A program made the translations under genes and the position numbers. Positions 11,701 through 19,843 of a stretch of DNA of 64,000 bases are shown here, in pieces (the stretch's first letter is position 1; every line of letters starts with the position of its first letter). The stretch comes from Doryteuthis pealeii (lineage: Eukaryota; Mollusca; Cephalopoda; Myopsida; Loliginidae). The stretch covers positions 101,534,091 through 101,598,090 of the forward strand of contig CM042145.1 in NCBI GenBank assembly GCA_023376005.1, read 5' to 3'. The notes under the pieces were generated by a model. The model was not told the origin of the DNA and did no database searches. It saw nothing but the letters and a program-made list of their open reading frames with translations.

Positions 11701-14700
11701 TCTCCCCAGCTATTGGTAAATAGTAGGGCAGACTGGGTTCTCTAGCCTTGGTAAGACAACCAGTCTAGGAGAAGGAAAACTGAATTCAAACCTGTTAAAC
11801 TCTGCTTAAGAAATTGACCTTGTGTCACATCCTGCTCATGTGGAGGGGTTGGTAAATATATACATATTTACACATATACACACACACTTACTTACACATA
11901 TATACACACGCAAACACACACACACACACACAAACACAATTTCAACTTACATTTCACTTCTGGCTTCGTATCAACTTCGTCCTTGACCTTAAGAAGTCGA
12001 CTACTGAGGGGCAACTGCACAGGTTGCATCTTTAAGTCTTCATGACTGTCTGAATCCACAAACTAAAAAGAGAAAATAAAATTACATTTTATTACTAAAG
12101 CAAAGTAGTTAAGTGCTATTTCAATCCCCATATTAGATCAGTTAACCATTTTTGGTGTGGTGATCAACTTGATTTGGCAAAATATACTTAATACATGAGG
12201 GTGAGATGTGAGGTTGGGTCTTGTGTGATATACCCCCTCTCCCCAGAAAGGTTCTCTTGTTCAATATACCCTGGCTCTAAAATTTGAAAAAAAAAACCCA
12301 AAAGACTTTATTACTTCTAAAAGTTAAAATGTTGGATCTTGTGTGTCTTTTGTTCGATATAACAAAAACAAAAAAAACACACAAACAAAAAAATGTAAAA
12401 AATTTTTTTTATCACTACTAAAAGTTAGAATGTTGGATCTTGTATGATATACACTCTGGACCTAATGAGAAAAGAAAGCAAAAAAAAAAAAAAAGAAAGC
12501 TTTATTACTACTAAAAGTTAAAATTGTTGAATCTATCCCCCGAAATTGTCTATCGTTCGATATACCTTGGCCCTAAAGAAAACAAAAAATGTTAAAACTT
12601 GTATGAAGGTGTCTGTTGTTCAGTATACTTTGACCCTAAAAAAAACAAAAAAAAAACAAAAACATTATTACTACTAAAAAGTTATAAACGGATCTCGTTA
12701 TACACCCCCCTCCAAAGTATCTCTTATTTTAGGTCCCTGACTCTAAAATTAAAAAAAAAAAAACAAAAACAAAACAAATACTTTATTATTTCTAGCAAAA
12801 ACCGGTAATTTTTAAAAGTATCAGTGAATAAAAGATTCTCTTATAAACACACTTGTGTAATATACCCCCACCTCTGATGCCAATAGTGTATTGTAATATT
12901 TTAATTGTGAAACTCCAATAAATCTTTTCTTATTTGCAAGATTTTTTTTTATGTGGTCAAAAGTGCATTCCAGTTCACACCAATAGGTGGAGGCGCGTGG
13001 TCTAATGGTTAGAGTCATAGGAAATGGACTTGTCGACCAGAGTTCAATTCCTGGACAAAGCTGTTTGGATTTTCACATAACGCTAATACCCTTGGGAAAG
13101 GTATGAATCCAATTCTCCTCCAGCTATGGGTAAATAGCAGGGTAGACTGGGCTCTCTAACCATAGATTGGTAACCAGTCTAGGGGAAGGAAAACCTGTTA
13201 AACTCCGCTTAAGAAACTGACCATGTGTCGCATCTTACTCGTGCGGAGGAGTTGGTAAATACACACACCAAAAGGATGAAGATTAGAATGCCTATTAATA
13301 AGTTTGGTTTGGTTTGTTTTGCGGCATATCAACCTCAGTGGGTTATTTAATGCTGATAAAGTTTTGAAATAAATCAATTCTTAATGGATAATATAATTTT
13401 GTTTATCAACTCATGTTTTTCTATTTAACCCATATATAGGACCCTAACAGGTACTACCACTCCAGGTCAGAGTGGACCAGGGAGCAATGGTGATGAAGGG
13501 GTGCTCCACATTCCCATATACAATGGCATTTAGAATAATTCTTTAAAATTCTGAGGCTCAGTCTGGTTGACAAAAGACAGGGCGATTGCCCCCCCCCTTA
13601 TTTGTCTAAAATCATTTCTTTGCACACAGTAATATGGTATCAGGTATTCCTATCTGATATAAATAATCTTCAAATGGATGTATTTGACCAATAGTTGCTG
13701 AAAGATGGGGGTTATTACCCCCTCTACCTCACATATAAAAAAAGCAACACCACTTCCATTACATTGTTAAGTTCACAGGATCTAAATCAGCTATTCTTTA
13801 AGTAAACTGTGCTTCCCCCTAGGGGTGGTCAGAAAACGTTAGGTTTATTTGTTTAATAGCATATCAACTCATAGGTTATTTAATGCAGAAAGTAGTTTTA
13901 TTTGTAGACATTTAATTGTATTCATAACTATATCTTTAATGTTTGAGTGACCATTTATTTCACTATGATCATTTGTTCGCACACAGTTATATGGTATCAA
14001 GTATTGCCAATTCCCATCTAATACAAATAATTTGCACAGTTCTATAGCTTCAAGCATTCCGATCCAATAGTAATCATTTATACACAATTATATAGTTTAA
14101 AGTAACTATTACTATTTAATCTATTAATAATGGAGATTAGGTCTATATTTGTCTGTAACCAAAACTATGTCACTGCTTACGTCACATTACCCAAAATCGT
14201 CATAACATAAAATAAATACACGTAAAATTTGAGCATGCAACCTTAGACAATCCTCATTCTTTTTTTCAAACAAGTTTTAATAACTACATACCCAGTATTA
14301 TATATTTATATATATTTTTTATCTTAATATATATATTTAAAGCTATCAGAACTAAGTTTCCATTTCAAATTTAAAAAAATTTTTTTTTACTTGTTTAATA
14401 AATTTTATGATTTTACTTACTTATGGTACAAACTCTCTGATATTGAATTTTTAACTCCCACTCCTCAGGCAATATCTTTCAAAAATTAATTTTTACACCG
14501 TCCGGGTTTTTTTTCTTTTTCTTTCATGAGTAATAATAATCATTTGTTTGCATACAATAATATGGCATCAAGTATTCCTATCTCTGTAGAGGAGTGTTAA
14601 TGTTGAAGTCACCCTGGCACAACATCATGAAGCTAGGAGGTCCAGAAGAAAGCAGCAGCAGCAGTAGCAATAAAGCACCGGCACATCAACATCTTCAGGG

Positions 14701-17700
14701 ACAGCCTTCACATGCGACATCTGTGGTCAAGAATGTTTTTCTAACATTGGACTTTACAGTCCCAGGAGGCGCTGTAACTTCAAGGGCACAAAAACTATAT
14801 TATAGTCTTATGAAACTGAAATGCCAATAATTCCTATCTAATACAAATAATTTTTAAACAGATCTATTTGACTCCTAGATGGGCCCCTAACAGGTACTAC
14901 CACTGAATGAACATACATAGAAAACAGAAACACCATTGTAAAATTTGAGGAGGGGGGGGGCAATAATCGTGATCTTGGGTGCTTAATTGATATCTATTAA
15001 TACTGGAGATTCGCTTCCGGTTTTTCTCTGTAACAAAAACTACATCACTGCTTACGTCACTATACCCGAAATAGTCATAACATAGAATAAATTCACTCAA
15101 AATTTGAGCATTCAACATTAGACAGTCCTCATTGTTTTTTTAAAACAAGTTTTAATAGATACATCCCCAGTATCATATATTTATATATAGTTTGTTTTAT
15201 TTTAATAGATATTCAAAGTTAATAGAACTTTCAATTTCAAATTGTTTTATTATTTTACTCATTTAATAAATTTCATGATTTCATGATTTATGGTTCAAAC
15301 TCTCCGACATTTAATTTTTAACTTCCACCTCCTCAAGCAATATCTTTCAAAAATTCATTTTTACATCGCCCGGAGTGCCTTCTTTTATTTTGCTAGTTAA
15401 TCTTAAGAATTTTTTTTTCCCCAAAAAGTTAATAAAATTTTTAGATGGGGGTGGGTCTGCGATTCAAAACATTATCAAACTTTATATTTCAGGGGTGATA
15501 AATACTTACATCATCTTGAAGGAGTCGATCCAAAAGTCTTCTAGTATCTTCTTTGGTTTCTTTTTTATGGAAGGTTGTCTTGGTGGATTTGCTTCCAGAA
15601 CCTTCTCCGATATTTCCACTTGGATAATTTGATGCCTCTGCAAGAAACAAGATGAAAAAAGTATTTAAAATAATATTCAGCAAATGCGTTGGCTAAAATA
15701 CGGTGATAAAACAAACATGGATAAGAATATTCGTATAAACACTTGGAAATTAAGTCTTAGAATTATTCTAAATTAGCGTAGTTCCTTCATTCAGAAATGA
15801 CAGGATTATGTCTGTATAAACTAGCACTTCTACCTAGGATCAGAGAGTAGTAGCTGTATCTATGGAAATGCCATAATCATTTTAAAATACATAAGATTCA
15901 AAATTTAAGACATTAAAAAAATATTTTAAAAAAAAAAAAAAAATGGTTAAATTGAACTTAACGGACCTAAGACATTTTGTTTTATTCAATCTTGAAAAAA
16001 TCTGTTTTTTAAAACTCAATTCTTTAAAAATTTTTTAAAAAACATTTATATATCTCATTTTTTCGATTCAACCTATAGATGAGACCCTAACAGGACAAAA
16101 TAGAAGTAGAGAAAATCTTAGAAACTCACTGGAATGGGATAGGAAGTCACCGGAAGGACCTTGTTCAAATATAGAATGTGACTGGACATAGTTGTCCCTG
16201 TCACGACCTCTTCCACGTCCACGGCCTCGTTCATTTCTTGAGTGATTACGTTCACGTCTGTGGCTGGACTTGTCTTCGGGTTTGGGGCTTGAAGAAGAAG
16301 AGCTTAAAAAAAAAATAAATAAATAAAAAATAAAAAGTAAAGATTAATAAATGAAAATAAAAATAGAAAATTCTAAACCGTTTTGATTAAATCCAAAAAT
16401 CACCCAATGATCAAAGGGTAAACAGCTAAAATGACATAAATTAAAAGAAAAAGGACAAAGTTTGGTTTGTTGGATTTTATGGCATGTCAACCCTTGTTGA
16501 GTTATTTTATGCAGAAGATGTTTTGTTCTATTTATGCTTAAAAAATTTTGTTCTATTCATGCATCAAAATTTTTTTTAAGACTCAATATTTTTTTTTAAA
16601 ACTCATTTTTTTTTCTTCTATTTAACCCATAGAGTCCCATTTATGGGTTAAATAGAAGATAAAAATAAAAAAAGTACAGATAATGAATGGGTACTCCACA
16701 TTCCCCATAGTTTCAGAACTGTAACTTCACCATCAGATAATTTGTCATACCCAGGACAATAAGACCCTCAGTCATTGCCTTCTAGCACATATATGATAAA
16801 AAGGATTGAGGCTTGCCATAAGGTCAATAGGGGTGGGACAATCATATAGGTGCTAGGGCTTGACATGACCAGCCAATTGATTGGAGGGGGCCTCTCCACC
16901 TGCCCCTTTAAGTAAAGTCCCAAAGTGGAGTGTTGCAGGTCATGAACAGCTTAGCCACCAGGTTTCCATCCTTAAACATCACAGGTCGCCACCCACGGCC
17001 AACAGGTGGCGCCATGGGGGGGGGGGTCTAAAGCCTTAGCTGACAGGGTTGGAAAAGAACAAGATTCAGGGCTGAATCATCAAAAGTTTTTTTCCTACAA
17101 TTTGTTACAACAGAAAATTACCAAAACTAAGCAAGGAAGGTGCCAGTGGAGTAGTGGTAAAGTCAATGGGCAGTGATTAGAAAAAAAAGAACCTTGCCTA
17201 TGTTTTTAATGATATATGAGGTGTCTGCATCAGCACTTGAATCAAGTGAACTTTGCTGATAGCACTTACATTCATTAGCTTTGTGCAGACACTAGATGCT
17301 GTCTAGAGGACTTGCCAAGAGTGATGACTAATAGGGACAGATGGCAAGAGAGAATCAAGGGGATCTGTGATGTCAGCATACCTTGATTTTTTTTTTTAAT
17401 TACAATGAATCAAAATGAAATTACCACAGGTTTTACCAGAAATAATAAAAGCAGAATGTTTTTTTGAATTTATTAAACAAAAATATACTTTTGATTTTAA
17501 GGACTGTTGTCCTCATCTTTATTGCGGTTAACTACCACAATAAAAATGAGGATAACTGTTTGAAAAATCAAAATTATTCACATCAAGCCTGATCTCAAAA
17601 ATACAGACAAAAAAAAAAAACAAAAAAAAAAAAAAAACATACTCATCCTTGACCCTTCGAGATGGTATATTTGGTGTGAAGACTTTTTTGGAATACCTCC

Positions 17701-19479
17701 AAGAGTCAGATCACGGGGTCCACGGATGGAAGGCAGCCTGTTAAAGAAAAAAGAAAAAAGGAAATTTTAAACATTGGAAACTACACAAAATCTTTTGTTA
17801 AAGATGCAAAGATGATCAAATGTATAATTCTACAGAGCCACCAAAACGGTCAATAGTGTACCAATTTCAAAATGGAACGGGATTTGTGAAAGCCTGTTGC
17901 TGGGGAGGGGGTATCAGGGTCTGATCAGCCCTGATTGGTTGCCTGGGAGAGAAAACAATGTTGAAAGATCTGAAATTTTCAATGACCACAGGAAAATGAC
18001 ATCATTGACGATTTCTCACCTTTTCATCAGAAAGATGTATTTTGCAAAACAACTGACCAAAAAACATTACTATCTGTCCCATAATAGTTGGTACATACAT
18101 GCATAACTTTTATAGACTAAATATAACAACTATTATAGGACAAAAACCCTGTACTGTAAAACGCTTTCTCATAGAATGTGAGATTTATCCCTTATGGCTG
18201 GTTTAGCTGTTGGTTGAACACACACCTTGGAATTGCAAGGTTTCGTTTCAATACTGAACCCCCGCCAACTCAGCACATGAGTAGCACAGATTGGGTAATC
18301 TGATCTGTGTGGTAAAGTGGAGAGCTGACAGCAGGTGTGGCGCTCCACCTTCGAAAAAAAAAAAGATCAAAAGAAAAAAAACAATCTCCCTGGTCTAGCA
18401 CTAGTGAAAAGGGGATACACTCCCCCGCTGTCTGGCTGATACTGACAATAGGCCATTCCGCCAACTTTACTTATATTTTTTTTAGACATTTTTTATAAAT
18501 AATATGAAGGACCTATTTGAAAATGTTGACATGGATGACATTTTGTCCTTCGTGAGAGAAATATAATTATACCAAAAATGATCAGTACCATACAAAGTAA
18601 TTATTAAAAAAACTTTTGACATATCGTTAAAATGAAATATTAAAAAAATAAGTTAACCCTTAAGCACCTACACAAAAATGTAAATATAAATTTACATGAT
18701 TCTCTAACCTCTATGCACAAAATAATCCCGCTCGGCTGACATGCTTTTAAAATCAATCATCATATTATAGGACAAAGTAGAGCTGTGGAGTTCGAAGCAA
18801 TTAAAGGTCACTGGAGTCGAAGTTTTATATAGTTTTACCAACTATATAAAACTCCGACTCCAGTGACCCTTTAATTGCTTCGAACTCCACAGCTCTACTT
18901 TGTCCTATAAAAAGTAAAGTAAAGTCGACGGGGCGGCCTAAAGTCGGTATCAGCCAGTCAGCGAGGGAGTCTATCCCCTTTTCAATAGCGCTAGACCAAG
19001 GAGATTGTTTTTGCATCTGAAGTGGAGCACCACACCTACCATCAGCTCCTTACTTTACCGCACAGATCCCTGTGCTACTCATACGCTGAGTTGGCGGGGA
19101 CCGGTATCGAACTAGGAACCTTGTGGTTTCTAGCCGAACGCTCTACCGACTGAGCTAACCCGGCCCCTTCCTATAATATGATTGAATTCAGTCGAATTTA
19201 CACCTCATATGGCCCTAGTTTAATCTGTAAAGTTATACAGTGCACATTCCTTATAAATAGATTATAAAAAAATCATGGTTTTATATTTACTATGAATAAA
19301 CCTATTTGTTAACCTTTTCCGGATTCAATGTTGTTTATTGATAAATTCAGTCACAACATTTATGATGAAACAAACAAGACTCTCTGAGAAATGACCTACC
19401 TTGTACTTCGGCCAGCAGGTGTCCCCTTGCGGTCAATCAAGCCTCGTGGGAGGTCAGCAGATTTGGAAGGTGTAGACAT
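5555..19479 (-). CDS. POLR3D: RNA polymerase III subunit RPC4 (gene span, 8 coding exons, 3' end off-window)
   Basis: RPC4 (yeast C53) pairs with RPC5 (C37) on the Pol III core in the nucleus. In yeast this pair is known to act in termination and reinitiation. Coding exons, right to left: 19479-19400, 17737-17643, 16302-16130, 15637-15510, 12062-11951, 10168-10022, 7564-7422 and 5710-5555. All have GT/AG borders and their phases join, except for one missing base in exon 2. Family hallmarks visible are LPSIRGPRDLTLGG near the N-terminus, a basic RGRGRGRDRD tract, QSHSIFEQGP, MQPVQLPL, FLQLPDVLPGIPP, and the C-terminal RPC4 block EGYVGKLQTRKSGKAQLLLG...TLDVSMGT. About 345 of an expected ~395 residues are present. 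The final exon (the GHVKHKLVCSPDF-type segment in relatives) is not in the window. Assignment is firm; the intactness of this copy is uncertain because of the frame break. Confidence 0.93.
5758..6430. repeat. Tandem duplication (~328 bp) containing a SINE
   Basis: Two copies of a segment that begins with an ACAACA-AACA-ATCAA-like flank, then ATCAATTAATGCAACTAGCTG, AAAACCCACCCTATGG, GGTAACATTGAGCTAG and a SINE family A copy. The offset between copies is about 328 bases (5801 versus 6129). The flank outside the SINE is also duplicated, so duplication followed SINE insertion. Confidence 0.75.
5864..6080 (+). mobile_element. SINE family A (tRNA-Lys-like)
   Basis: The head has TTTAGCTCAGTTGGTAGAGC as A box and GGTTCGATACC as B box. 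The body includes CTCAGCACCTGAATAGCAC, GCGGTAAAGTGG and CTAGTGAAAAGGGGA. A folding anticodon arm and an intact acceptor stem are lacking, so it is a SINE and not a functional tRNA. Confidence 0.85.
6191..6441 (+). mobile_element. SINE family A, duplicated copy
   Basis: Has TTTAGCTCAGTTGGTAGAGC, GAGCTGACGGTTGGTATGGT, GTCTAGTGCTAATTGAAAGG and a tail ACTGACAATAGGCCACTCTG. It is the second unit of the 328-bp duplication and is more complete at its 3' end. Confidence 0.85.
6453..6735 (-). mobile_element. SINE family B
   Basis: Minus-strand copy with a tRNA-like head near 6735 (GTGGTTTAACAGTTATTGTC, degraded A box). The body ends with GACTTTGTGTCACATCCAGC and AGAGGTTGGG. It is adjacent to a second family B copy in the same orientation. 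Confidence 0.75.
6750..6980 (-). mobile_element. SINE family B, head-truncated
   Basis: Minus-strand family B body (ACCATGTGTCACATCCTG, CTGGTTGCCTAACC, TACCCATAATTGGGG). The tRNA-like head is replaced by repeat D sequence starting near 6985. Confidence 0.7.
6985..7320 (+). repeat. Interspersed repeat D
   Basis: A family found at least ten times here. Its blocks are TTGATTTTAACGGTATGCCAAC, GGGAATCGCATTCATTGTAC, CCTATCAAATACAAATAAT, GACCTATAGATGGG, CTAACAGGTA-TACCACT and AGAGTGGACCTGGGAGTAATG. No coding capacity is evident. I cannot name the superfamily. Confidence 0.65.
7422..7564 (-). CDS. POLR3D: POLR3D exon 7
   Basis: 143 bases. The acceptor is TTTCTTCAG|AAAATGG and the donor is GAAGAG|GTAGATTC. 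It starts at phase 1 (the split codon joins exon 6) and ends in frame. It encodes ENGEMIFLQLPDVLPGIPPC, then an acidic, Ser/Asn/Gln-rich linker ending NEEE. FLQLPDxLPGxPP is a signature shared with vertebrate POLR3D. Confidence 0.95.
7760..7975. mobile_element. TTAA-flanked MITE, copy 1
   Basis: The terminal inverted repeat is CTCTTTGCCTACC / GGTAGGCAAAGAG. It is preceded by TTAA (7756-7759) and followed by TTCA, a decayed TTAA. It matches copies at 33586-33882, 33945-34160 and 57608-57870. TTAA target duplication is typical of the piggyBac superfamily; that assignment is inference. Confidence 0.7.
8288..8660 (+). other. Unassigned segment, possible solo LTR
   Basis: A less AT-rich segment with a regulatory look: GAATCAGTGGAGAAGACCC, CACCACGGTGG, a late AATAAAATATG poly(A)-like signal, and GTCTTGTGTTGTTATC beyond it. 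This is an LTR-like arrangement, but no second copy, target duplication or TG...CA ends could be fixed. Low confidence. Confidence 0.2.
8961..9232 (+). mobile_element. SINE family A
   Basis: A degraded A box (AAATCAGTCAGTAGAGCGTC), a GGTTCGATATACCG B box, and a complete body ending TAGGCCACCTGTCACTTTACTT. It is followed directly by a minus-strand LINE fragment. Confidence 0.8.
9240..9660 (-). pseudogene. LINE reverse-transcriptase C-terminal fragment
   Basis: Minus-strand reading frames with one frame change encode YGCTTWTLTKRLENKLDGSY and then VRRTRHAGHCWRSKDELISD...LLWKPTHGHASVGRRARTYI...DREGWRKIVMD. This is the conserved tail of invertebrate endonuclease/RT non-LTR elements. The frameshift near 9500-9540 and the absence of upstream RT motifs make it a 5'-truncated relic. 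Confidence 0.8.
9671..9796 (+). mobile_element. SINE family A, headless 3' part
   Basis: Begins at GTGGCGCTCCACCTCAGATACTA and ends TTAGGCCGCCC...ACTTTAC. The tRNA-like half is missing and the copy abuts the LINE fragment. Confidence 0.75.
9903..9978 (+). mobile_element. SINE family A, tail only
   Basis: CTGTCTGGCTGATACCGAC, TTTAGGCCACCCTGACG and a GGATCACCCTCGTATA end. The same GGATCACCCTCGTATA follows the SINE at 8961-9232. Confidence 0.7.
10022..10168 (-). CDS. POLR3D: POLR3D exon 6
   Basis: 147 bases, phase 1 to phase 1. The acceptor is TTCTTTCTTAG and the donor is AAGTCAG|GTAATTC. It encodes DGPMEAEMPDDTAVDVKPAI...CQELFSKSCKS, an acidic region matching in place the acidic VDIPAVKVKEE region and ELLRELSL motif of vertebrate RPC4, but with little residue identity. 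Support comes mainly from splice phase and position. Confidence 0.88.
10205..10985 (+). repeat. Interspersed repeat D, split by a Helitron-like insertion
   Basis: The 5' part (10205-10333, ending CCTATCAAA) and the 3' part (10851-10985, beginning TATAAATGATTTTTACACTG) rejoin to match the continuous copy at 7030-7260. The intervening 517 bases are the element listed next. Confidence 0.75.
10334..10850 (+). mobile_element. Helitron-like non-autonomous element, precisely bounded
   Basis: Begins TCTTATTATAAAAGG and ends TTCTTACTAG. A short hairpin (ACACCTGGAGGGTGC) lies about 10 bases before CTAG. It is inserted between A (10333) and T (10851) of repeat D with no target duplication. These are the diagnostic Helitron features. 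It lies in the POLR3D intron between exons 5 and 6. Confidence 0.85.
10985..11187 (-). pseudogene. LINE RT C-terminal fragment, decayed
   Basis: The minus strand encodes traces of the YGCT-WTL...KLDG-YTRMLR region seen intact at 9480-9660 (plus-strand signature CATCTAGCTTTTTCTC and GTGCAGCCATACAGTAGCAC). Several stops and frame changes are present. Confidence 0.55.
11188..11428 (-). mobile_element. SINE family A
   Basis: Full-length minus-strand copy. The head at 11428 has TATAGCTCAGTCGGTAGAGC and GAGTTCGATACC, and the tail ends GATACCGACTATAGGCCACC. It lies in POLR3D intron 5. Confidence 0.88.
11573..11856 (+). mobile_element. SINE family B
   Basis: AAGGCGTGTTTAGCACAACGGTTATC head, AGAGTTCAAATTCTGG B-box-like block, CTATTGGTAAATAGTAGGGC, CCTGTTAAACTCTGCTTAAG and GTGTCACATCCTGCTCATG. 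It ends GGAGGGGTTGGTAAATA before a (CA)n run. It lies about 100 bases downstream of POLR3D exon 5. Confidence 0.85.
11951..12062 (-). CDS. POLR3D: POLR3D exon 5
   Basis: 112 bases, phase 0 to phase 1. The acceptor is TTCTCTTTTTAG|TTTG and the donor is GAAAT|GTAAGTTG. It encodes FVDSDSHEDLKMQPVQLPLS and then SRLLKVKDEVDTKPEVK. MQPVQLPL matches the MPVQLPL motif of vertebrate RPC4. Confidence 0.93.
12100..12790. repeat. Tandem-like A-rich repeat in intron 4
   Basis: A unit of roughly 70-110 bases recurs with variation: TTATTACTACTAAAAGTTA, a TTGGATCTTGTRTG-like step, ATATACC, CTGGCCCTAA and an A-rich run. I count about five or six diverged copies. Individual copies differ too much for exact borders. 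Confidence 0.55.
12988..13260 (+). mobile_element. SINE family B
   Basis: Clear full copy. GCGCGTGGTCTAATGGTTAG is the A box and AGAGTTCAATTCCTGG the B box. It ends GTGCGGAGGAGTTGGTAAAT. Confidence 0.88.
13300..13600 (+). repeat. Interspersed repeat D
   Basis: GGTTTGGTTTGTTTTGCGGC, ATATCAACCTCAGTGGGTTA, ATTTAACCCATATATAGGAC, CTAACAGGTACTACCACTCC and GGAGCAATGGTGATGAAGGG. A longer match to 39375-39730. Further D fragments follow at 13850-13900 and 14825-14905. Confidence 0.7.
14120..14530 (+). mobile_element. Helitron-like element, second subfamily
   Basis: Starts TCTATTAATAATGGAGATTA and has ACTATGTCACTGCTTACGTC, then a body with AAATTTGAGCATGCAACC and GGCAATATCTTTCAAAAATT. It matches 14993-15396 and the minus-strand copy at 58530-59134. 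The 3' end is less clear than in the sister copy. Confidence 0.55.
14580..14830. other. Short unassigned segment
   Basis: GTGTTAATGTTGAAGTCACC, an (AGC)n run at 14650-14668, and TCAGGGACAGCCTTCACATGCGACA. The plus strand reads GTFTCDICGQECFSNIGLYSPRR-like in broken frames, resembling a decayed zinc-knuckle/C2H2 fragment of the type at LINE ORF ends. Weak. Confidence 0.25.
14993..15396 (+). mobile_element. Helitron-like element, second subfamily
   Basis: Starts TCTATTAATACTGGAGATT after an A and ends TTTTGCTAG before a T. The 5' block ACTACATCACTGCTTACGTC is shared with the first subfamily, but the body and 3' region (CATCGCCCGGAGTGCC) differ. It lies about 110 bases downstream of POLR3D exon 4. 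Confidence 0.65.
15510..15637 (-). CDS. POLR3D: POLR3D exon 4
   Basis: 128 bases, phase 1 to phase 0. The acceptor is TTTCTTGCAG|AGGC and the donor is GATGAT|GTAAGT. It encodes ASNYPSGNIGEGSGSKSTKT and then TFHKKETKEDTRRLLDRLLQDD, which aligns with the DEETKQILRMLEKDD segment of vertebrate RPC4. Confidence 0.92.
16130..16302 (-). CDS. POLR3D: POLR3D exon 3
   Basis: 173 bases, phase 2 to phase 1. The acceptor is TTTTTTTTTAAG|CTC and the donor is CATTCCA|GTGAGT. It encodes a Ser run, a basic tract RRERNHSRNERGRGRGRGRD, and YVQSHSIFEQGPSGDF. VxQSHSIFEQGP is near-identical to vertebrate RPC4. Confidence 0.95.
16455..17060. repeat. Interspersed repeat D, rearranged, with a small hairpin
   Basis: Blocks TTGGATTTTATGGCATGTCA, TTGAGTTATTTTATGCAGAA, CAGATAATTTGTCATACCCA and AAAAGGATTGAGGCTTGCCA, ending TGACAGGGTTGG. 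At 16618-16658 TTCTATTTAACCCATA is followed by its inverted copy, showing that two D pieces are joined head to head. Confidence 0.6.
17265..17385 (+). pseudogene. LINE RT C-terminal fragment, short
   Basis: The plus strand reads CADTRCCLEDLPRVMTNRDR-like residues (GTGCAGACACTAGATGCTGT, GAGGACTTGCCAAGAGTGAT). It is the same tail region as at 9240-9350. Confidence 0.55.
17485..17600. repeat. Interspersed repeat E fragment
   Basis: Has the GACTGTTGTCCTCATCTTTA and TTGCGGTTAACTACCACAAT blocks. Related blocks occur at 22255-22480, 45548-45800, 56505-56640, 57345-57430 and 63190-63245. Family unknown to me. Confidence 0.5.
17643..17737 (-). CDS. POLR3D: POLR3D exon 2, with apparent one-base deletion
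   Basis: 95 bases. The acceptor is TTCTTTAACAG|GCTGCC and the donor is AAGGATGA|GTATGT. It encodes LPSIRGPRDLTLGGIPKK and then, only after adding one base, VFTPNIPSRRVKDE. Vertebrate RPC4 reads LPSIRSRDLTLGGVKKKTFTPNI at this point, so both halves are genuine. The break falls in a run of six A (coding strand; T at 17684-17689). Exon phase also requires 96 bases: entering at phase 2 and joining exon 3 at phase 2 fails with 95. Likely causes are an assembly error or a real frameshift allele. Confidence 0.9.
18196..18474 (+). mobile_element. SINE family A
   Basis: A degraded A box (GGTTTAGCTGTTGGTTGAAC), an intact body (GTGGTAAAGTGGAGAGCTGA, GTCTAGCACTAGTGAAAAGG), an internal A-rich insertion at 18355-18380 and a GACAATAGGCCATTCCGCC tail. 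It lies in POLR3D intron 1. Confidence 0.8.
18758..19185. repeat. Long hairpin (~70-base arms) interrupted by a SINE
   Basis: 18765-18835 reads TTATAGGACAAAGTAGAGCT onward and is followed, after a few bases, by its inverted copy at 18840-18910 with about one mismatch and one indel. The outer stem continues as CAATCATCATATTATAGG at the left and CCTATAATATGATTG at 19170-19185, beyond the SINE. The original hairpin was therefore about 90 bases per arm before the SINE inserted. Confidence 0.85.
18911..19168 (-). mobile_element. SINE family A with target duplication
   Basis: Full minus-strand copy. The head at 19166 is GGCCGGGTTAGCTCAGTCGG with GTTCGATACC as B box. It is flanked by TCCTATAA at 18903-18910 and at 19169-19176, an 8-base target-site duplication lying in the arm of the hairpin. 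Confidence 0.88.
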
Positions 19480-19518
19480 GGCTTCAAATGTCAAGAGGCC
19501 AAAATCAATAGAAAATAT
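19400..19518 (-). CDS. POLR3D: POLR3D exon 1 (coding from 19479)
   Basis: The acceptor TTTCTCTCTGTAG precedes 19518, so an untranslated exon lies upstream. 39 untranslated bases are followed by ATG at 19479-19477, then MSTPSKSADLPRGLIDRKGT and PAGRSTR, with donor ACAAG|GTAGGT. The ARGLIxRR element of vertebrate RPC4 corresponds to PRGLIDRK. This is the first ATG in the exon, directly before conserved sequence. The upstream non-coding exon and promoter were not located. Confidence 0.9.
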
Positions 19519-19607
19519 CTACAGAGAGAAAATGGCTCATTGAAATTGATAATTGAATACAAAAAACAAAACATTTTTTTTTAAGTTTAAAAGACAATGA
19601 TATTATC

Positions 19608-19843
19608 CTACTAGCTCAGTTGGTAGAGTGTTCAGCTAGAAATAGTTCAATATTGGCCCCCGCCAACTCCGCGTATGAGTAGCACAGGGATCTGTACGGT
19701 AAAGTGAGGAGCTGGTGGTAGGTGTGGCGCTCCACCTCAGATGCTAAAATAATCTCCTTGGTCTAGCACTAGTGAAAAGGGGATAGACTCCTCACTGTCT
19801 GGCTGATACCGACATTAGGCCACCCCGACGACTTTACTTTTAC
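19608..19843 (+). mobile_element. SINE family A
   Basis: Starts with ACTAGCTCAGTTGGTAGAGTG. The B box is eroded (AATAGTTCAATATTGGCCC). The body is complete to TAGGCCACCCCGACGACTTTAC. Confidence 0.82.
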
